Below are positions 1-8,646 of a DNA stretch of 64,000 bases, piece by piece. The notes under the pieces are model-generated. The model had not been told where the DNA came from, did not search any database, and was given only the letters and a program-made list of their open reading frames with translations. The DNA is from Clostridium transplantifaecale (GTDB lineage Bacteria > Bacillota > Clostridia > Lachnospirales > Lachnospiraceae). Positions within the stretch are counted from its first letter, which is position 1; every line of letters starts with the position of its first letter. The stretch is taken from assembly GCF_900626075.1 (NCBI RefSeq), contig NZ_UYZY01000001.1, positions 682,001-746,000 of the forward strand, given 5' to 3'. A program made the translations under genes and the position numbers.

Positions 1-47
1 AGATACATGGATGAGATTGTGTCACAGTGCATATCAATGAATTTCAT
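1..47 (-). CDS. Membrane dipeptidase (peptidase M19), N-terminal fragment cut by window edge
   Basis: Reading on the minus strand from an ATG at 47, the first codons give MKFIDMHCDTISSMYL, the start of renal-dipeptidase-like (M19) metallopeptidases. The D-x-H-x-D pattern (DMHCD) supplies the first zinc ligands in that family, which hydrolyses dipeptides. A GAGGAG ribosome binding site lies about 7 bases upstream of the ATG and a good promoter lies at 81-109, so this is a gene with its own start rather than a remnant. Only about 15 codons are visible; the family call rests on this N-terminal motif alone. Confidence 0.7.
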   Translation of the reverse strand, partial: MKFIDMHCDTISSMY

Positions 48-80
48 AGCGTAACTCCTCCGACTTTTGTTTATAGGGTG

Positions 81-109
81 ATTTTAGCACGAAGGGAGGG
101 GGTTGGCAA
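81..109 (-). promoter_or_regulatory. Sigma-A-type promoter for the dipeptidase gene
   Basis: On the minus strand a -35 box TTGCCA (109-104) and a -10 box TAAAAT (86-81) are separated by exactly 17 bases, placing the transcription start about 30 bases before the ATG at 47. No obvious operator was seen. Confidence 0.6.
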
Positions 110-144
110 GAGGGGGAAAAATCAGGACGCCGGGGGGAACCCTT

Positions 145-1341
145 TTATTCACTCCTCAACGCCTCAATCGGATTCAGCCGGGCTGCGCGGGCCGCGGGCA
201 TATAGCCGAACAGCAGTCCGATTCCCACCGACACGCTGAAGGAAATGAGAATCGACCCGGCCGTCGGTACCGCCGTCATTCCCATTAATTTCCCGATTGC
301 TCCGGTCAGCACGCAGCCCAGGATGATTCCTATGATTCCGCCGATGGAACTTGTCACGGCGGCCTCTATTACAAACTGCTGCATAATCGTTCTTCTTTTT
401 GCTCCCAGGGATTTGCGGATTCCGATTTCCCTTGTTCTCTCCGTTACGGATACCAGCATGATGTTCATTACGCCCACACCGGCCACCAGCAGGGAGATTC
501 CGGCAATTCCGCCGAGCACCATAGACATCATCGCTATCATGGAGTTCAGGGAATCTAAAAGCTCACTCATGGCTGTAACCGTGTACAGATCCTCATTCTT
601 AAATATTGGGTAAAGAAACGCATCGAAAAGCGCTTTCACTGTCTCGGTGTCGCCAGCATCCTTCGTGGTAAAAATATAATTGTTGATCGTCCCGTTCCTG
701 GACAGCTTCATTGCGGCTGTATAGGGAATATAGATAAAATCATCGCTTCCTCCCTCATCCACCGCGTCGCTCTCGCTGGTCTGGCGTTCTACGCTGCCTA
801 CGATCTCGTACGCCTCGCCGTTGACCTTGAGCGTCTGTCCGATAGCCTTGTCGGCCCCTCCATAGAGCTCTGTGGCGAGATAATATCCGATGACGCAGAC
901 CTTCTGTCTGGATAAAATATCGGAGTACTGGATAAAACGCCCCTGCTGGAGCTCCTGGCTCTTTAAATCCAGATATTCTTCGCTGACGCCGGTGATCGAC
1001 GTGCTGGTCAGAGATTCATTTCCCGATTTTACCGTTCCGTTGACGCTGACATTCGGTGACATCTGGTCAAAATAGGACTCGTTTTCCTCATAGAATTCAT
1101 ACATCTGGTCGACGGACACCGAGCGGGTGCTCAGATTTACCAGATTGACTGAAATCTGGTTGGTGCCCATGCTGGAAAAGCTTTCCGTCATATACGACAT
1201 CTGTCCATTGACCAGGCCAACCAGGATAATAACGGCCGCAACGCCTATGATGATCCCAAGCATTGTCAGGAACGAACGCATTTTATTGCTCCATATGCTT
1301 TTCAGGGCTAAACTAAATGACTGCCGCATACTCTTCCACAT
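145..1341 (-). CDS. MacB/FtsX-type ABC transporter permease
   Basis: The 398-residue protein has the MacB permease layout: a first membrane segment at about residues 21-43, a large extracytoplasmic MacB-PCD-type domain to about 270, then three C-terminal membrane segments of the FtsX domain with the characteristic SVTERTREIGIRKSLGA stretch after the second. Such permeases work as mechanotransmission devices with a cognate ATPase and adaptor to export peptides, antibiotics or lipoproteins. It is the last gene of a four-gene minus-strand operon and overlaps the ATPase gene by 29 bases, indicating translational coupling. The start at 1341 is the longest choice; an in-frame ATG at 1329 is also possible. 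The substrate cannot be read from sequence. Confidence 0.9.
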   Translation of the reverse strand: MWKSMRQSFSLALKSIWSNKMRSFLTMLGIIIGVAAVIILVGLVNGQMSYMTESFSSMGTNQISVNLVNLSTRSVSVDQMYEFYEENESYFDQMSPNVSVNGTVKSGNESLTSTSITGVSEEYLDLKSQELQQGRFIQYSDILSRQKVCVIGYYLATELYGGADKAIGQTLKVNGEAYEIVGSVERQTSESDAVDEGGSDDFIYIPYTAAMKLSRNGTINNYIFTTKDAGDTETVKALFDAFLYPIFKNEDLYTVTAMSELLDSLNSMIAMMSMVLGGIAGISLLVAGVGVMNIMLVSVTERTREIGIRKSLGAKRRTIMQQFVIEAAVTSSIGGIIGIILGCVLTGAIGKLMGMTAVPTAGSILISFSVSVGIGLLFGYMPAARAARLNPIEALRSE

Positions 1342-2026
1342 CCCCGTCGAAATTAATTTTACCGTCGTGTATCCGGACTACTCTCCGGGCCTCCATTGCG
1401 ATGGAGCTGTCATGGGTAATCATGACAATGGTATTGCCCTCCCGGTTGAGTTCCTTCATAAAATCCAGCACGTCACGGCTGGTTCTGGAATCCAGGGCTC
1501 CCGTAGGCTCATCGGCCAGGATCAGGGATGGGTTTCCGGCCAGCGCCCTGGCAATGGAAACCCTCTGCTGCTGTCCGCCGGAAAGCTGCTGCGGTCTGCT
1601 GGCCCATTTATCCGCCAGCCCCACCTTTTCAAGTGATTTCATCGCCTTTTCCCTGCGTTCCGATTTGGAAAGTCCTGCATAGAGAAGGGGAAGCTCCACA
1701 TTTTCCAGGAGATTATCTCTGGGCAGCAGGTTATACTGCTGAAAGATAAATCCAATCATCTTATTGCGTATCTCCGCCAGCTGGTTGTCGCTCATATGGC
1801 TGACATCCTCTCCGCCCAGGTAATATTCCCCATCTGTGGGCACATCCAAAGCGCCTATGATGTTCATCAGTGTGGATTTCCCGCTGCCCGATTTACCGAC
1901 AATCGCTACAAACTCGCCCCGCTCGATGCTCAAGTTAATCCCGTCATTAGCCCTCACTTCCTCGGAACCCATCTGATATGTCTTATGAATATCCTTAAGC
2001 TCAATTAATGGCCTGTTCTCATCCAT
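1313..2026 (-). CDS. MacB/LolD-type ABC transporter ATP-binding protein
   Basis: This 237-residue ATPase carries all nucleotide-binding motifs: Walker A GKSGSGKST at residues 44-52, the Q-loop in FIFQQYNLLP, the signature LSGGQQQR and Walker B LILADEPTGALD. Sequence and context place it with the MacB/LolD/SalX branch, whose members energise FtsX-like permeases. The ATG at 2026 is preceded by a GAGTGAGG ribosome binding site. The gene starts 16 bases after the adaptor stop and runs into the permease gene, so adaptor, ATPase and permease are one tripartite exporter. Confidence 0.92.
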   Translation of the reverse strand: MDENRPLIELKDIHKTYQMGSEEVRANDGINLSIERGEFVAIVGKSGSGKSTLMNIIGALDVPTDGEYYLGGEDVSHMSDNQLAEIRNKMIGFIFQQYNLLPRDNLLENVELPLLYAGLSKSERREKAMKSLEKVGLADKWASRPQQLSGGQQQRVSIARALAGNPSLILADEPTGALDSRTSRDVLDFMKELNREGNTIVMITHDSSIAMEARRVVRIHDGKINFDGDVEEYAAVI

Positions 2027-2042
2027 GTTTCCTCACTCCTTC

Positions 2043-3794
2043 TTACGGCCGGCCGCCGCTGTGGCTGCCGCCTCCCTGGCTGCCGCGGTTTCCGCCTCCC
2101 TGGCCGCCTACCGGCACATCCATCTGCATCGGCATCATCATCGCAGCGCCTTCGGAGCCTGCGCTCGATTCAGCCACATATACCACATCGCCCTCCTGTA
2201 AATCACCGGAGGTAATTTCTACATAATCGGAACTGATAAGCCCCGTCTCCACTTTCACTTCACGGAAACCGGCCGGTACGCGTCCCTGTGCCTCCGTGAC
2301 GGAATCATCCTTCACATAAACCTTGTTGCCCCTCTGAAGCGCGTCCGCAGGCACCGCCAGGGCGTTTTCGGCGGAATCCACGATAATCGTTCCGTCCACA
2401 TTCATACCCGGAAGCAGGCCTCCCACTTCGTCCAGAGTCACGGTAACAGGATAATAGGTCACGCCGTTGGAACTGGTACCCTCCAGGCTGATGCCGGTTA
2501 CTTTGCCGGTAAACTCCTGATTTTCAAACGCATCCGCCGATATCTGAACCGTCTGGCCGACTTTTACGCTGCTGATATCTAGCTCATCGATATTCATCTG
2601 GAAGGTGACGGAGGACATGTCGTATATAACGGCCAGAGCCGAAGCGCTGGAACCGTTCTGGACCTTATCTCCCACCTTGTAGCTCTTTTTAATTACGGTT
2701 CCCGATATCGGCGCCGTAATCGTATAATCGTCGTATGTATCCTGAGTCGAATCGAGACTGGACTGTGCCTGTTCCAGGCTCGACTGCGCGGAATCCATGG
2801 AATCCTTATATGTTTTAATCAGCTTTTCCGCAGTGCTGGCCTTCATCCTGAAAATCGGACTGCCTGCATTTACAAAATCTCCCTCATTGACCAGAAGCTC
2901 TTCCACCTCTACATTGGAGGAGAGATCGGCCGCCATCACGGTATCCACGGTCGCTGTAAACGTCCCGTCCCCGCTTGAGACAAACTCTCCCACGGCTGCG
3001 GTGGCCGCCATATCTACGGTGAGGCCTCCCGGATTCTCCACCTGGATAGTGACATAACGCACCAGCCGTCCTCCCGTCATCGTTTCATCCATTGTGCTGA
3101 CGCTTGTCACAACACCCGCCAGCTGCTCCAGCGTATCACTTAAGGTGAGGGTCGCGGCGCTGCCGGGAAGAATGGCCGCCGCCTCCATATTTAAAAACGG
3201 CACTTTGATTTTCATAATCTGGTCATTGTAAATGTCGGCAATCTGGGTATTGGAGCTCACCTTGTCACCGGCCTCTATATGAAGCTGCTTGATATAGCCC
3301 GATTTGGTGGACTTGTAGGTATTGCCGCTGTATTTGCTGACCGCTTCATTGTAATCGCTGACCGCAGTATTATAATTGCTCTCGGCCCTGCTCACGGAAT
3401 TGTTGGCGGAACTGAGCTTTGATTCCATCGAGGATGCGTCGATCCGGTAAAGACTTTGTCCCGCCTCCACCTGATCTCCCTCTTCAAAATCGGCCTCTAT
3501 CACCTCACCCTCCGCCATGGAGGTGATACTGTATGTATCTTTGGGGGATATGGTACCCGAGGACGAAAGCGTGGATGTAATATTCTGCCTTACCACGGAC
3601 GCGGTATTCACCTTCTGCCCCTGCGCCGCCGCTTCACTGTTTTTCTTCTGTCTGTTTATGAAAAAAACGGCAGATGCACACAGGATGATTATCATCGCAA
3701 CAAGGATGATTTTCTTCTTTTTACCGCCCTTTTGTGTTTTCTTTACGCCTTTTTCCCGCATCCGGCTGAACAGGCTGATCACTTTTTCATTCAT
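2043..3794 (-). CDS. HlyD/MacA-type membrane-fusion adaptor of the ABC exporter
   Basis: The 583-residue protein has a short basic cytoplasmic N-terminus, one membrane anchor at about residues 29-48, and then lipoyl/barrel-sandwich halves flanking coiled-coil stretches (around residues 120-160 and 330-360). Beta-barrel and MacA-like C-terminal regions follow. It ends in a Gly/Ser/Arg-rich tail after a Met-rich run (MMMPMQMDVP). At nearly 600 residues it is longer than common Gram-positive adaptors of about 350-450; two lipoyl-like halves are visible, so part may be duplicated. In Gram-positives such adaptors bridge the FtsX permease and the cell wall. The gene starts 17 bases after the SLH gene stop, with GGGGAG upstream of the ATG. 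Confidence 0.85.
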   Translation of the reverse strand: MNEKVISLFSRMREKGVKKTQKGGKKKKIILVAMIIILCASAVFFINRQKKNSEAAAQGQKVNTASVVRQNITSTLSSSGTISPKDTYSITSMAEGEVIEADFEEGDQVEAGQSLYRIDASSMESKLSSANNSVSRAESNYNTAVSDYNEAVSKYSGNTYKSTKSGYIKQLHIEAGDKVSSNTQIADIYNDQIMKIKVPFLNMEAAAILPGSAATLTLSDTLEQLAGVVTSVSTMDETMTGGRLVRYVTIQVENPGGLTVDMAATAAVGEFVSSGDGTFTATVDTVMAADLSSNVEVEELLVNEGDFVNAGSPIFRMKASTAEKLIKTYKDSMDSAQSSLEQAQSSLDSTQDTYDDYTITAPISGTVIKKSYKVGDKVQNGSSASALAVIYDMSSVTFQMNIDELDISSVKVGQTVQISADAFENQEFTGKVTGISLEGTSSNGVTYYPVTVTLDEVGGLLPGMNVDGTIIVDSAENALAVPADALQRGNKVYVKDDSVTEAQGRVPAGFREVKVETGLISSDYVEITSGDLQEGDVVYVAESSAGSEGAAMMMPMQMDVPVGGQGGGNRGSQGGGSHSGGRP

Positions 3795-3811
3795 TTTGTT
3801 CTTCTCCCCGA

Positions 3812-4906
3812 CTACTCAATATAATCGATCAACTGATATTCCGGACTGTCGTTGTCGTCGTCCGCGGATGCCGACTTGTCTTCCCAGATAACGATGATAT
3901 CATCGCCAACCTTCAGATCGCCGTAAACCGAAAAAGCAAACTGCATGTCGGAGGTGGTCAGTTCATACTCCGTGCCGCTGACAACGATGGAGGTCGGTAT
4001 CATGACATCCGAAGATTTGTAGTAAATTGCATCGAGTGTGCCCTCCGTGGCGCCGCGGCCGCCGTTTCCGCTCTCCGAATAGCCGTAAACTGCCCTTGAG
4101 GTCGTGTTGTAGTAGATAACGATTGCCTCGTCCTCCACTTCATCCGCCGTTGCCGACTCACCGTCCAGATAAAACGAGGCCTTGGATACGGAAAATGGAA
4201 GGATGCTGCTCATGCTTCTGTCTTTGACCGCAATCGGCCCCTTCAGCTTACTTTCCAGCGCCTCCAACGGATTGATCTCCCCGTCGGATGTCAGCGTAAA
4301 GTCGAGAACCGAGGCGTAAACAGTGGAACTGGTGGCTTTCTTCCCCTCATTTTCTTTTGTATTGGTTTTCATCAGGTTGTAAAAGAGATTGACGCAGTCA
4401 AAACGGCTCAGGACCTCCGTGCCTGATTTGCCGATCTCTTCGTCCAGTTCCAGATAGGCTGCTTTCGCCAGCCTGTTCGCCGCCTGGTTATTTCCAAAAT
4501 CCTCATTCGTATATCCCAGAAGGGTTAAAACTGCTTTTACCGCCTCCTGCATAGTTATATTTTCATCCGGTTTGAACTTGCCGCCAAGGTAACCCGTCAT
4601 CCATCCCTGTTCGACGGCAGTTCTTATGTAGGAGGCGTACTCATTATTCCGGTCTACATCCGCAAATATGGAAACATTGTTTTCTGCGCTGATGCTGCTT
4701 CGGTAGGTGGAGGCATTTACAAGCATCTTCGCAAATTCTGCTCTCGTCACCAGACTGCTGTCGTCGGACTGCGCCGTCATAATTCCCGCTGCCGTAATCA
4801 CTTTCTTTCTCATGCTGTAGCTGGAAGAAGCCTCGGCCGTCATCGGAACTGCCGCTGTGATTGCCATAACGGCTGCCAAAGAGACAGCCATGCGTTGTCT
4901 GTTCAT
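3812..4906 (-). CDS. S-layer-homology (SLH) domain protein, exported
   Basis: A signal peptide covers about residues 1-26 (ending AEASS). SLH-type repeats follow at roughly 35-80, 80-135 and 135-185, recognisable from RAEFAKMLVNAS, FADVDRNNEYASYI and ITMQEAVKAVLTLLGY. The remaining 180 residues are beta-rich and not recognised. SLH modules bind secondary cell-wall polymers, so the protein should be non-covalently attached to the wall. It is the first gene of the operon with the adaptor and ABC exporter (17-base gap). This suggests that it is a wall-bound accessory of the exporter, though this is inference. The ribosome binding site is GAGAGGAG. Confidence 0.85.
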   Translation of the reverse strand: MNRQRMAVSLAAVMAITAAVPMTAEASSSYSMRKKVITAAGIMTAQSDDSSLVTRAEFAKMLVNASTYRSSISAENNVSIFADVDRNNEYASYIRTAVEQGWMTGYLGGKFKPDENITMQEAVKAVLTLLGYTNEDFGNNQAANRLAKAAYLELDEEIGKSGTEVLSRFDCVNLFYNLMKTNTKENEGKKATSSTVYASVLDFTLTSDGEINPLEALESKLKGPIAVKDRSMSSILPFSVSKASFYLDGESATADEVEDEAIVIYYNTTSRAVYGYSESGNGGRGATEGTLDAIYYKSSDVMIPTSIVVSGTEYELTTSDMQFAFSVYGDLKVGDDIIVIWEDKSASADDDNDSPEYQLIDYIE

Positions 4907-4992
4907 AGAAAAACTCCTCTCAATATCACTCTGTTTTTAACGGTTCAATCCCTTCACAATTACCGCTTTGCAGGACAGCGTTCTCCGTTTTA

Positions 4993-5004
4993 CCGGTATA
5001 CCGG
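4993..5004. promoter_or_regulatory. 12-bp perfect palindrome upstream of the SLH/exporter operon
   Basis: The perfect palindrome CCGGTATACCGG lies about 90 bases before the SLH gene start, inside the 4907-5240 intergenic stretch. It could be an operator for the exporter operon. The rest of that stretch is AT-rich toward 5050-5110 and holds the patatin terminator; I saw no convincing -35/-10 pair. Confidence 0.3.
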
Positions 5005-5199
5005 CTTTAGGACCGTTTCGCCCGCTATTTCATTTATTTTCCATCGAATTACTTTGTTGCCACTATAACAATAAATTGTGTGCATTTTGTGTTCTAACTG
5101 TGAAAATACCGCGTATTTGTATGATAGCAAGCCCTTTCCCCCGCAGGAGTATAGGCTCTCAGAAGAGTACCGGCAGTCTGTTCCGGCCTGTTTGAAAGC

Positions 5200-5240
5200 A
5201 AAAAAAGAAGGCGCGCCCGCCCGCAGACGCCGCCCTCTTT
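5200..5240 (-). terminator. Rho-independent terminator of the patatin-like gene
   Basis: Directly after the stop at 5241, the minus strand forms a GC-rich hairpin (AAGAGGGCGGCG paired, with one bulge, to CGCGCCTTCTT) followed by a run of seven T residues. Confidence 0.75.
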
Positions 5241-6122
5241 TTACTGAATCTTATTGTCTTCCCCCGGAGTAATGCCCAGATAATCCGTCAAAGCCGTCAG
5301 GCGGCTCTCCGCAATTCTGGTTCCCTCCTCATAAAGTTCCTGGAGCTTTCTTACATCCTGCTCAAATCTTGAAACCCGGACCGGGAATTCGGGCCGGATG
5401 ACAAAGATGCGCCCTTCCTTCTCCAAGTTTTCAATCTCCTCCTGCATCGTGTTATACCGTTCCGGCACCTCGTAGAGTGCGTTTAGCAGATTTGGCAGAG
5501 GCGCAAAATAGCGCTCATACGCCCTTCTGGTAAGACTGCCGACCGGTTTCTTCCGATAACCGCTGTGGCGGGTTAAAACAAGGACCACCTTTTCATACCC
5601 CAGCTCAAAGGCCCTCTCATAAGCGATAGGAAGTGACACTCCGCCGTCCAGGTAATTCTTATGATCCACCTTTACCATCCGCGAAAGCATCGGGATACTG
5701 CTGGAGGCCCTGACCGCCTGCATCATCTCCGGACACGACGACTTATCGAAAAATTCCGGTTTTCCCGTTTTGCACCTGGTGGCCACCACTTCAAACTTCT
5801 GCGGCGAACTGTAGAAAGAATCGTAGTCGAAGGGAACCAGTTCATTGCTCAGTTCCCCGAATACAAAATCGAAATTGAATATCAGCCTGCTTTTCACAAG
5901 ACTTCCAAGTCCCATATACCTCTTATCGTGCAGATATTCTTTATTAATGCGGAGCATACGCCCCTTTTGCCCGCTGATGTAATTCATCCCCGCCATCGTT
6001 CCGGCGGAAACTCCGTTTACGTAAGAAAGCTGTATCCCATGTTCCAGCAGTGTATCCAGGACACCCGCCGTAAATACGCTGCGCAGGGAGCCGCCTTCCA
6101 GTACAAGTGCTCCTTCAGTCAA
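5241..6122 (-). CDS. Patatin-like phospholipase / lipid acyl hydrolase
   Basis: The 293-residue protein has the patatin catalytic dyad: oxyanion-hole segment EGGSLRSVFTAG at residues 9-20, nucleophile elbow GVSAG with Ser39, and the catalytic Asp in YLDGG near residue 160. Bacterial members of this size (YjjU/RssA-like) are cytoplasmic serine esterases acting on lipids, often of unknown substrate. The start is a TTG at 6122 preceded by AGGAGAGGCGG; no upstream ATG fits. The gene sits 61 bases after the DUF4173 gene and may be cotranscribed with it, and it has its own terminator. Confidence 0.85.
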   Translation of the reverse strand: MTEGALVLEGGSLRSVFTAGVLDTLLEHGIQLSYVNGVSAGTMAGMNYISGQKGRMLRINKEYLHDKRYMGLGSLVKSRLIFNFDFVFGELSNELVPFDYDSFYSSPQKFEVVATRCKTGKPEFFDKSSCPEMMQAVRASSSIPMLSRMVKVDHKNYLDGGVSLPIAYERAFELGYEKVVLVLTRHSGYRKKPVGSLTRRAYERYFAPLPNLLNALYEVPERYNTMQEEIENLEKEGRIFVIRPEFPVRVSRFEQDVRKLQELYEEGTRIAESRLTALTDYLGITPGEDNKIQ

Positions 6123-6183
6123 TTTAAATCCGCCTCTCCTTTCTTCCTGGACAGGCCCGCTGCCTTCGCTCTGTAAAAGCCGG

Positions 6184-7731
6184 TTACAAAAAGCCCATCA
6201 TCAGGTTTGCCTGGTGCATCCAAACCTCCATATTGCTGTATGCCAGCAGGAGGAAGGTGACCGAGGCAAAGATAACCGCCGGCTTTATGGCATTTCCCCG
6301 CTTCCAGGTACAGTAGAAAAGCCTGGAGAACGCGACAAACAGCGCCGCCATAAACCAGCTGGTAAATACCCTCTTAAAGGTAAAACCATATACACTAATA
6401 TAAAGGCACATTTTGGAAAATGCAAGTATAATAAATCCCAGCGTTTCCACACAGAGCAGGGAAAGTATTCTTTTGACCATCCGGTTCTCCCCGTCGGAAA
6501 ACACTTTTATAAAGTAAAAAAGCATAAAATTGATAACCGCGATAAAGCAGAGTTCAAAAAACCCCTGTCTGGCGTATTCACTGTATACAAAACTCTGTTG
6601 GTGTGAAAATGCCTTCATAAGGATATCGGAGAATTTGACCAGGAAAAACAGGACATACACTCCGCAGACAGCCGATGAAAAGGACATCATAACCATGAAA
6701 GGAATCCTGACCGCCGCACCGGCTCCGCCCGCTAATTTTTTTGTTTTTGTCACTTTTGCATGAAAGGCTCCGTAAAAAAGGCCAAAGAAATAAAAGGTAC
6801 CTAAAAATACCAGCAAATTTAACAAAAAATCGCCAAATAAGAGTGCCTCAAAAAACTTCTGTGTCAGGTTCAGGCAGAATTGCGAAATCCCCCCTGTAAA
6901 AGCCGAAAAACTTTCGTCAGCCGCCGCCAACATTGGCAGGACAATGATAAGAACAGGAATACTCATGACGATTCCAAACAGAATCTGCCCCGCTTTATCC
7001 TTCTGCCTTTTCTTCGTCTCCTGATCGCCGCTCCTTAATTTTCTCACTCCGTGAACCGTCACCAGAAATGCCTCGTCAAAATGGGCAAATGGAATGACAA
7101 AAAAACCTCTCAGCAGATCTCTGATACAGCTTTCATCCAGCCGCCCTCTCAGTCTTGCCCCTCCTATCGTGAGCAGCCAGTAAACACCCGCTCCGTGCAG
7201 AAACAGTGCAACATAGGGCATAATATCCTGCCGCTCCCAGTCCTGCTGCCCCGGAAGATATTTGACAAGAAACCACACCGCCGCTGCCGCCATGAATACA
7301 AAGTAGAGTTTCCCCTCCCTATCCATCTTCCTTCCGGAGGACGACAGATAAAAAATCCCGGCAAATGCAAACAACGCCGTAAACAGCGGAAGCCAGGCGT
7401 CAGGGAAGACCCCCGAACCTCTCACATAAGCCCAGGAAGCAAATGCCGCGGTAATAGCAAGGATATAGTCATTCCATCCATATTCCCTGCGCCGTGTGAT
7501 AGTCTTATCTGCCGGATCACTTACGCCGGCCGCTGATACCGGCGTATCTGCTCCTGTACCACTTTCAGGAAGTTCCTGCTCTTTAAACATTTGTTCCTTG
7601 TCAGTCATTAATTTTTCTTCAGGTTTTACTTTCTCTTCACGCATTAATTTCTCTTCGGGTTTTAATTCCTCTTCAGACACCAATTCTTCAGCCGCTGACT
7701 TTTCTTTCGGCATTAATCCTTCATGATCCAT
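6184..7731 (-). CDS. DUF4173-type polytopic membrane protein
   Basis: The protein has about ten predicted hydrophobic segments from residue 70 onward and resembles the DUF4153/DUF4173 family of uncharacterised membrane proteins. The first 60 residues are cytoplasmic, very rich in Glu and Lys, and show a degenerate repeat (EELKPEEKLM, EEKVKPEEKLM). I chose the ATG at 7731 rather than the GTG at 7737 because the AGGAGG lies 7 bases before the ATG but only 1 base before the GTG. The upstream HTH gene stop (7734-7736) lies 2 bases before this ATG, so the two are translationally coupled. Function unknown. Confidence 0.8.
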   Translation of the reverse strand: MDHEGLMPKEKSAAEELVSEEELKPEEKLMREEKVKPEEKLMTDKEQMFKEQELPESGTGADTPVSAAGVSDPADKTITRRREYGWNDYILAITAAFASWAYVRGSGVFPDAWLPLFTALFAFAGIFYLSSSGRKMDREGKLYFVFMAAAAVWFLVKYLPGQQDWERQDIMPYVALFLHGAGVYWLLTIGGARLRGRLDESCIRDLLRGFFVIPFAHFDEAFLVTVHGVRKLRSGDQETKKRQKDKAGQILFGIVMSIPVLIIVLPMLAAADESFSAFTGGISQFCLNLTQKFFEALLFGDFLLNLLVFLGTFYFFGLFYGAFHAKVTKTKKLAGGAGAAVRIPFMVMMSFSSAVCGVYVLFFLVKFSDILMKAFSHQQSFVYSEYARQGFFELCFIAVINFMLFYFIKVFSDGENRMVKRILSLLCVETLGFIILAFSKMCLYISVYGFTFKRVFTSWFMAALFVAFSRLFYCTWKRGNAIKPAVIFASVTFLLLAYSNMEVWMHQANLMMGFL

Positions 7732-7733
7732 AA

Positions 7734-7940
7734 TCACTCCTCCTCAAACTCCAGAATATCTCCCGGCTGGCAGGAAAGTTCCCGGCAGATGGCTTCCAGC
7801 GTGGAAAACCGTATGGCCTTCGCCTTGTTGTTCTTCAGTATCGACAGATTGGCCGGAGTGATGCCCACACGCTCCGCCAGTTCACCGGCAGACATCTTGC
7901 GCTTTGCCATCATCACATCCAGATTAACTATGATTCCCAT
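7734..7940 (-). CDS. Small XRE/Cro-type helix-turn-helix regulator (YozG-like)
   Basis: This 68-residue protein is a single HTH_3-like domain: MSAGELAERVGITPANLSILKNNKAK forms the helix-turn-helix and the rest (FSTLEAICRELSCQPGDILEF) completes the five-helix fold. Small regulators of this type are commonly encoded next to a DUF2975 membrane protein, as here (15-base gap). It is followed by the coupled DUF4173 gene. It probably autoregulates the operon; a palindrome just upstream of the operon promoter (8506-8520) is a candidate site, which is inference. Confidence 0.9.
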   Translation of the reverse strand: MGIIVNLDVMMAKRKMSAGELAERVGITPANLSILKNNKAKAIRFSTLEAICRELSCQPGDILEFEEE

Positions 7941-7955
7941 TTAAGCCCCTTCCCT

Positions 7956-8408
7956 CTATACTGTATAATCATTCTCTTCCTTGATTTCCCTGGCCCGTTC
8001 AAAGACATTCTTAATCACCCGGATTAACAGTCCCATAAAGGCCGCGCAGGCCGCTATAATCAGGAAGAACACATAGTAAGCCGTGGAAACCAGGCAGACG
8101 GCGGCAACGACAAAACACATCCAGCTAATCAGCCTTAAGCATCTCACATTCTCCTCGCTGAAAATCTGTTCCTCCCCAATCCGTCCGATCATCCTGTAGA
8201 GATTCCATAAAATAATTCCAAGAGGTACGGCGCTTACATAGATTGTCGCCGTGAACAGCAGGGCGTCCTTTCCGCGCGCCGAAAAGCTGTGGTTGACAAA
8301 TTCCCTCGTCATCACCGGGCAGAACGCCACAACCAGCACATACGCCGCCGCAAATAAAATAATAAAAAACTTAGTCAGGCCTATCGACTTTTCATTATTC
8401 CAGTTCAT
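7956..8408 (-). CDS. DUF2975 membrane protein
   Basis: This 150-residue protein has four hydrophobic segments (about residues 11-31, 48-70, 88-108 and 110-130) and matches the DUF2975 pattern in length and in its pairing with a tiny XRE regulator. Its function is not established; the pairing suggests that it modulates or is controlled by the regulator. The ATG at 8408 follows GGAGGTG. It is the first gene of the operon driven from 8469-8497. Confidence 0.85.
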   Translation of the reverse strand: MNWNNEKSIGLTKFFIILFAAAYVLVVAFCPVMTREFVNHSFSARGKDALLFTATIYVSAVPLGIILWNLYRMIGRIGEEQIFSEENVRCLRLISWMCFVVAAVCLVSTAYYVFFLIIAACAAFMGLLIRVIKNVFERAREIKEENDYTV

Positions 8409-8468
8409 AAATAAAGTACACCTCCGGGGTAAATTCAGCTTGGTAAACGGACCATCGCTGTTACAGGA

Positions 8469-8497
8469 AGTATAGCATGGTAAAAATTGAAAATCAA
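8469..8497 (-). promoter_or_regulatory. Promoter of the DUF2975-HTH-DUF4173 operon
   Basis: On the minus strand, -35 TTGATT (8497-8492) and -10 TATACT (8474-8469) are spaced by 17 bases, about 60 bases before the DUF2975 start. Confidence 0.65.
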
Positions 8498-8505
8498 TAT
8501 ATTTT

Positions 8506-8520
8506 TATCGTTTTTCGATA
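8506..8520. promoter_or_regulatory. Inverted repeat next to the operon -35 box, candidate operator
   Basis: TATCG-TTTTT-CGATA is a perfect 5-bp inverted repeat with a 5-base spacer, lying 8 bases upstream of the -35 box of the DUF2975 operon. Its position fits a site for the HTH regulator encoded in that operon; binding is not shown. Confidence 0.4.
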
Positions 8521-8574
8521 TATTAATGATGTTTTTCGGAAAATGTAAGAAATGGCAACGGGCGTAAAAAGGAA

Positions 8575-8613
8575 GCTGGCGGGAAAAGGCAAAAAAACCG
8601 TTTTCCCGCCAGC
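8575..8613 (-). terminator. Terminator of the cardiolipin synthase gene
   Basis: A 13-bp perfect stem, GCTGGCGGGAAAA with its complement, lies 33 bases after the cls stop; T-rich sequence follows on the minus strand. Confidence 0.8.
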
Positions 8614-8646
8614 TGCAGCATTTCATATGAAACTTTTTATACTATC

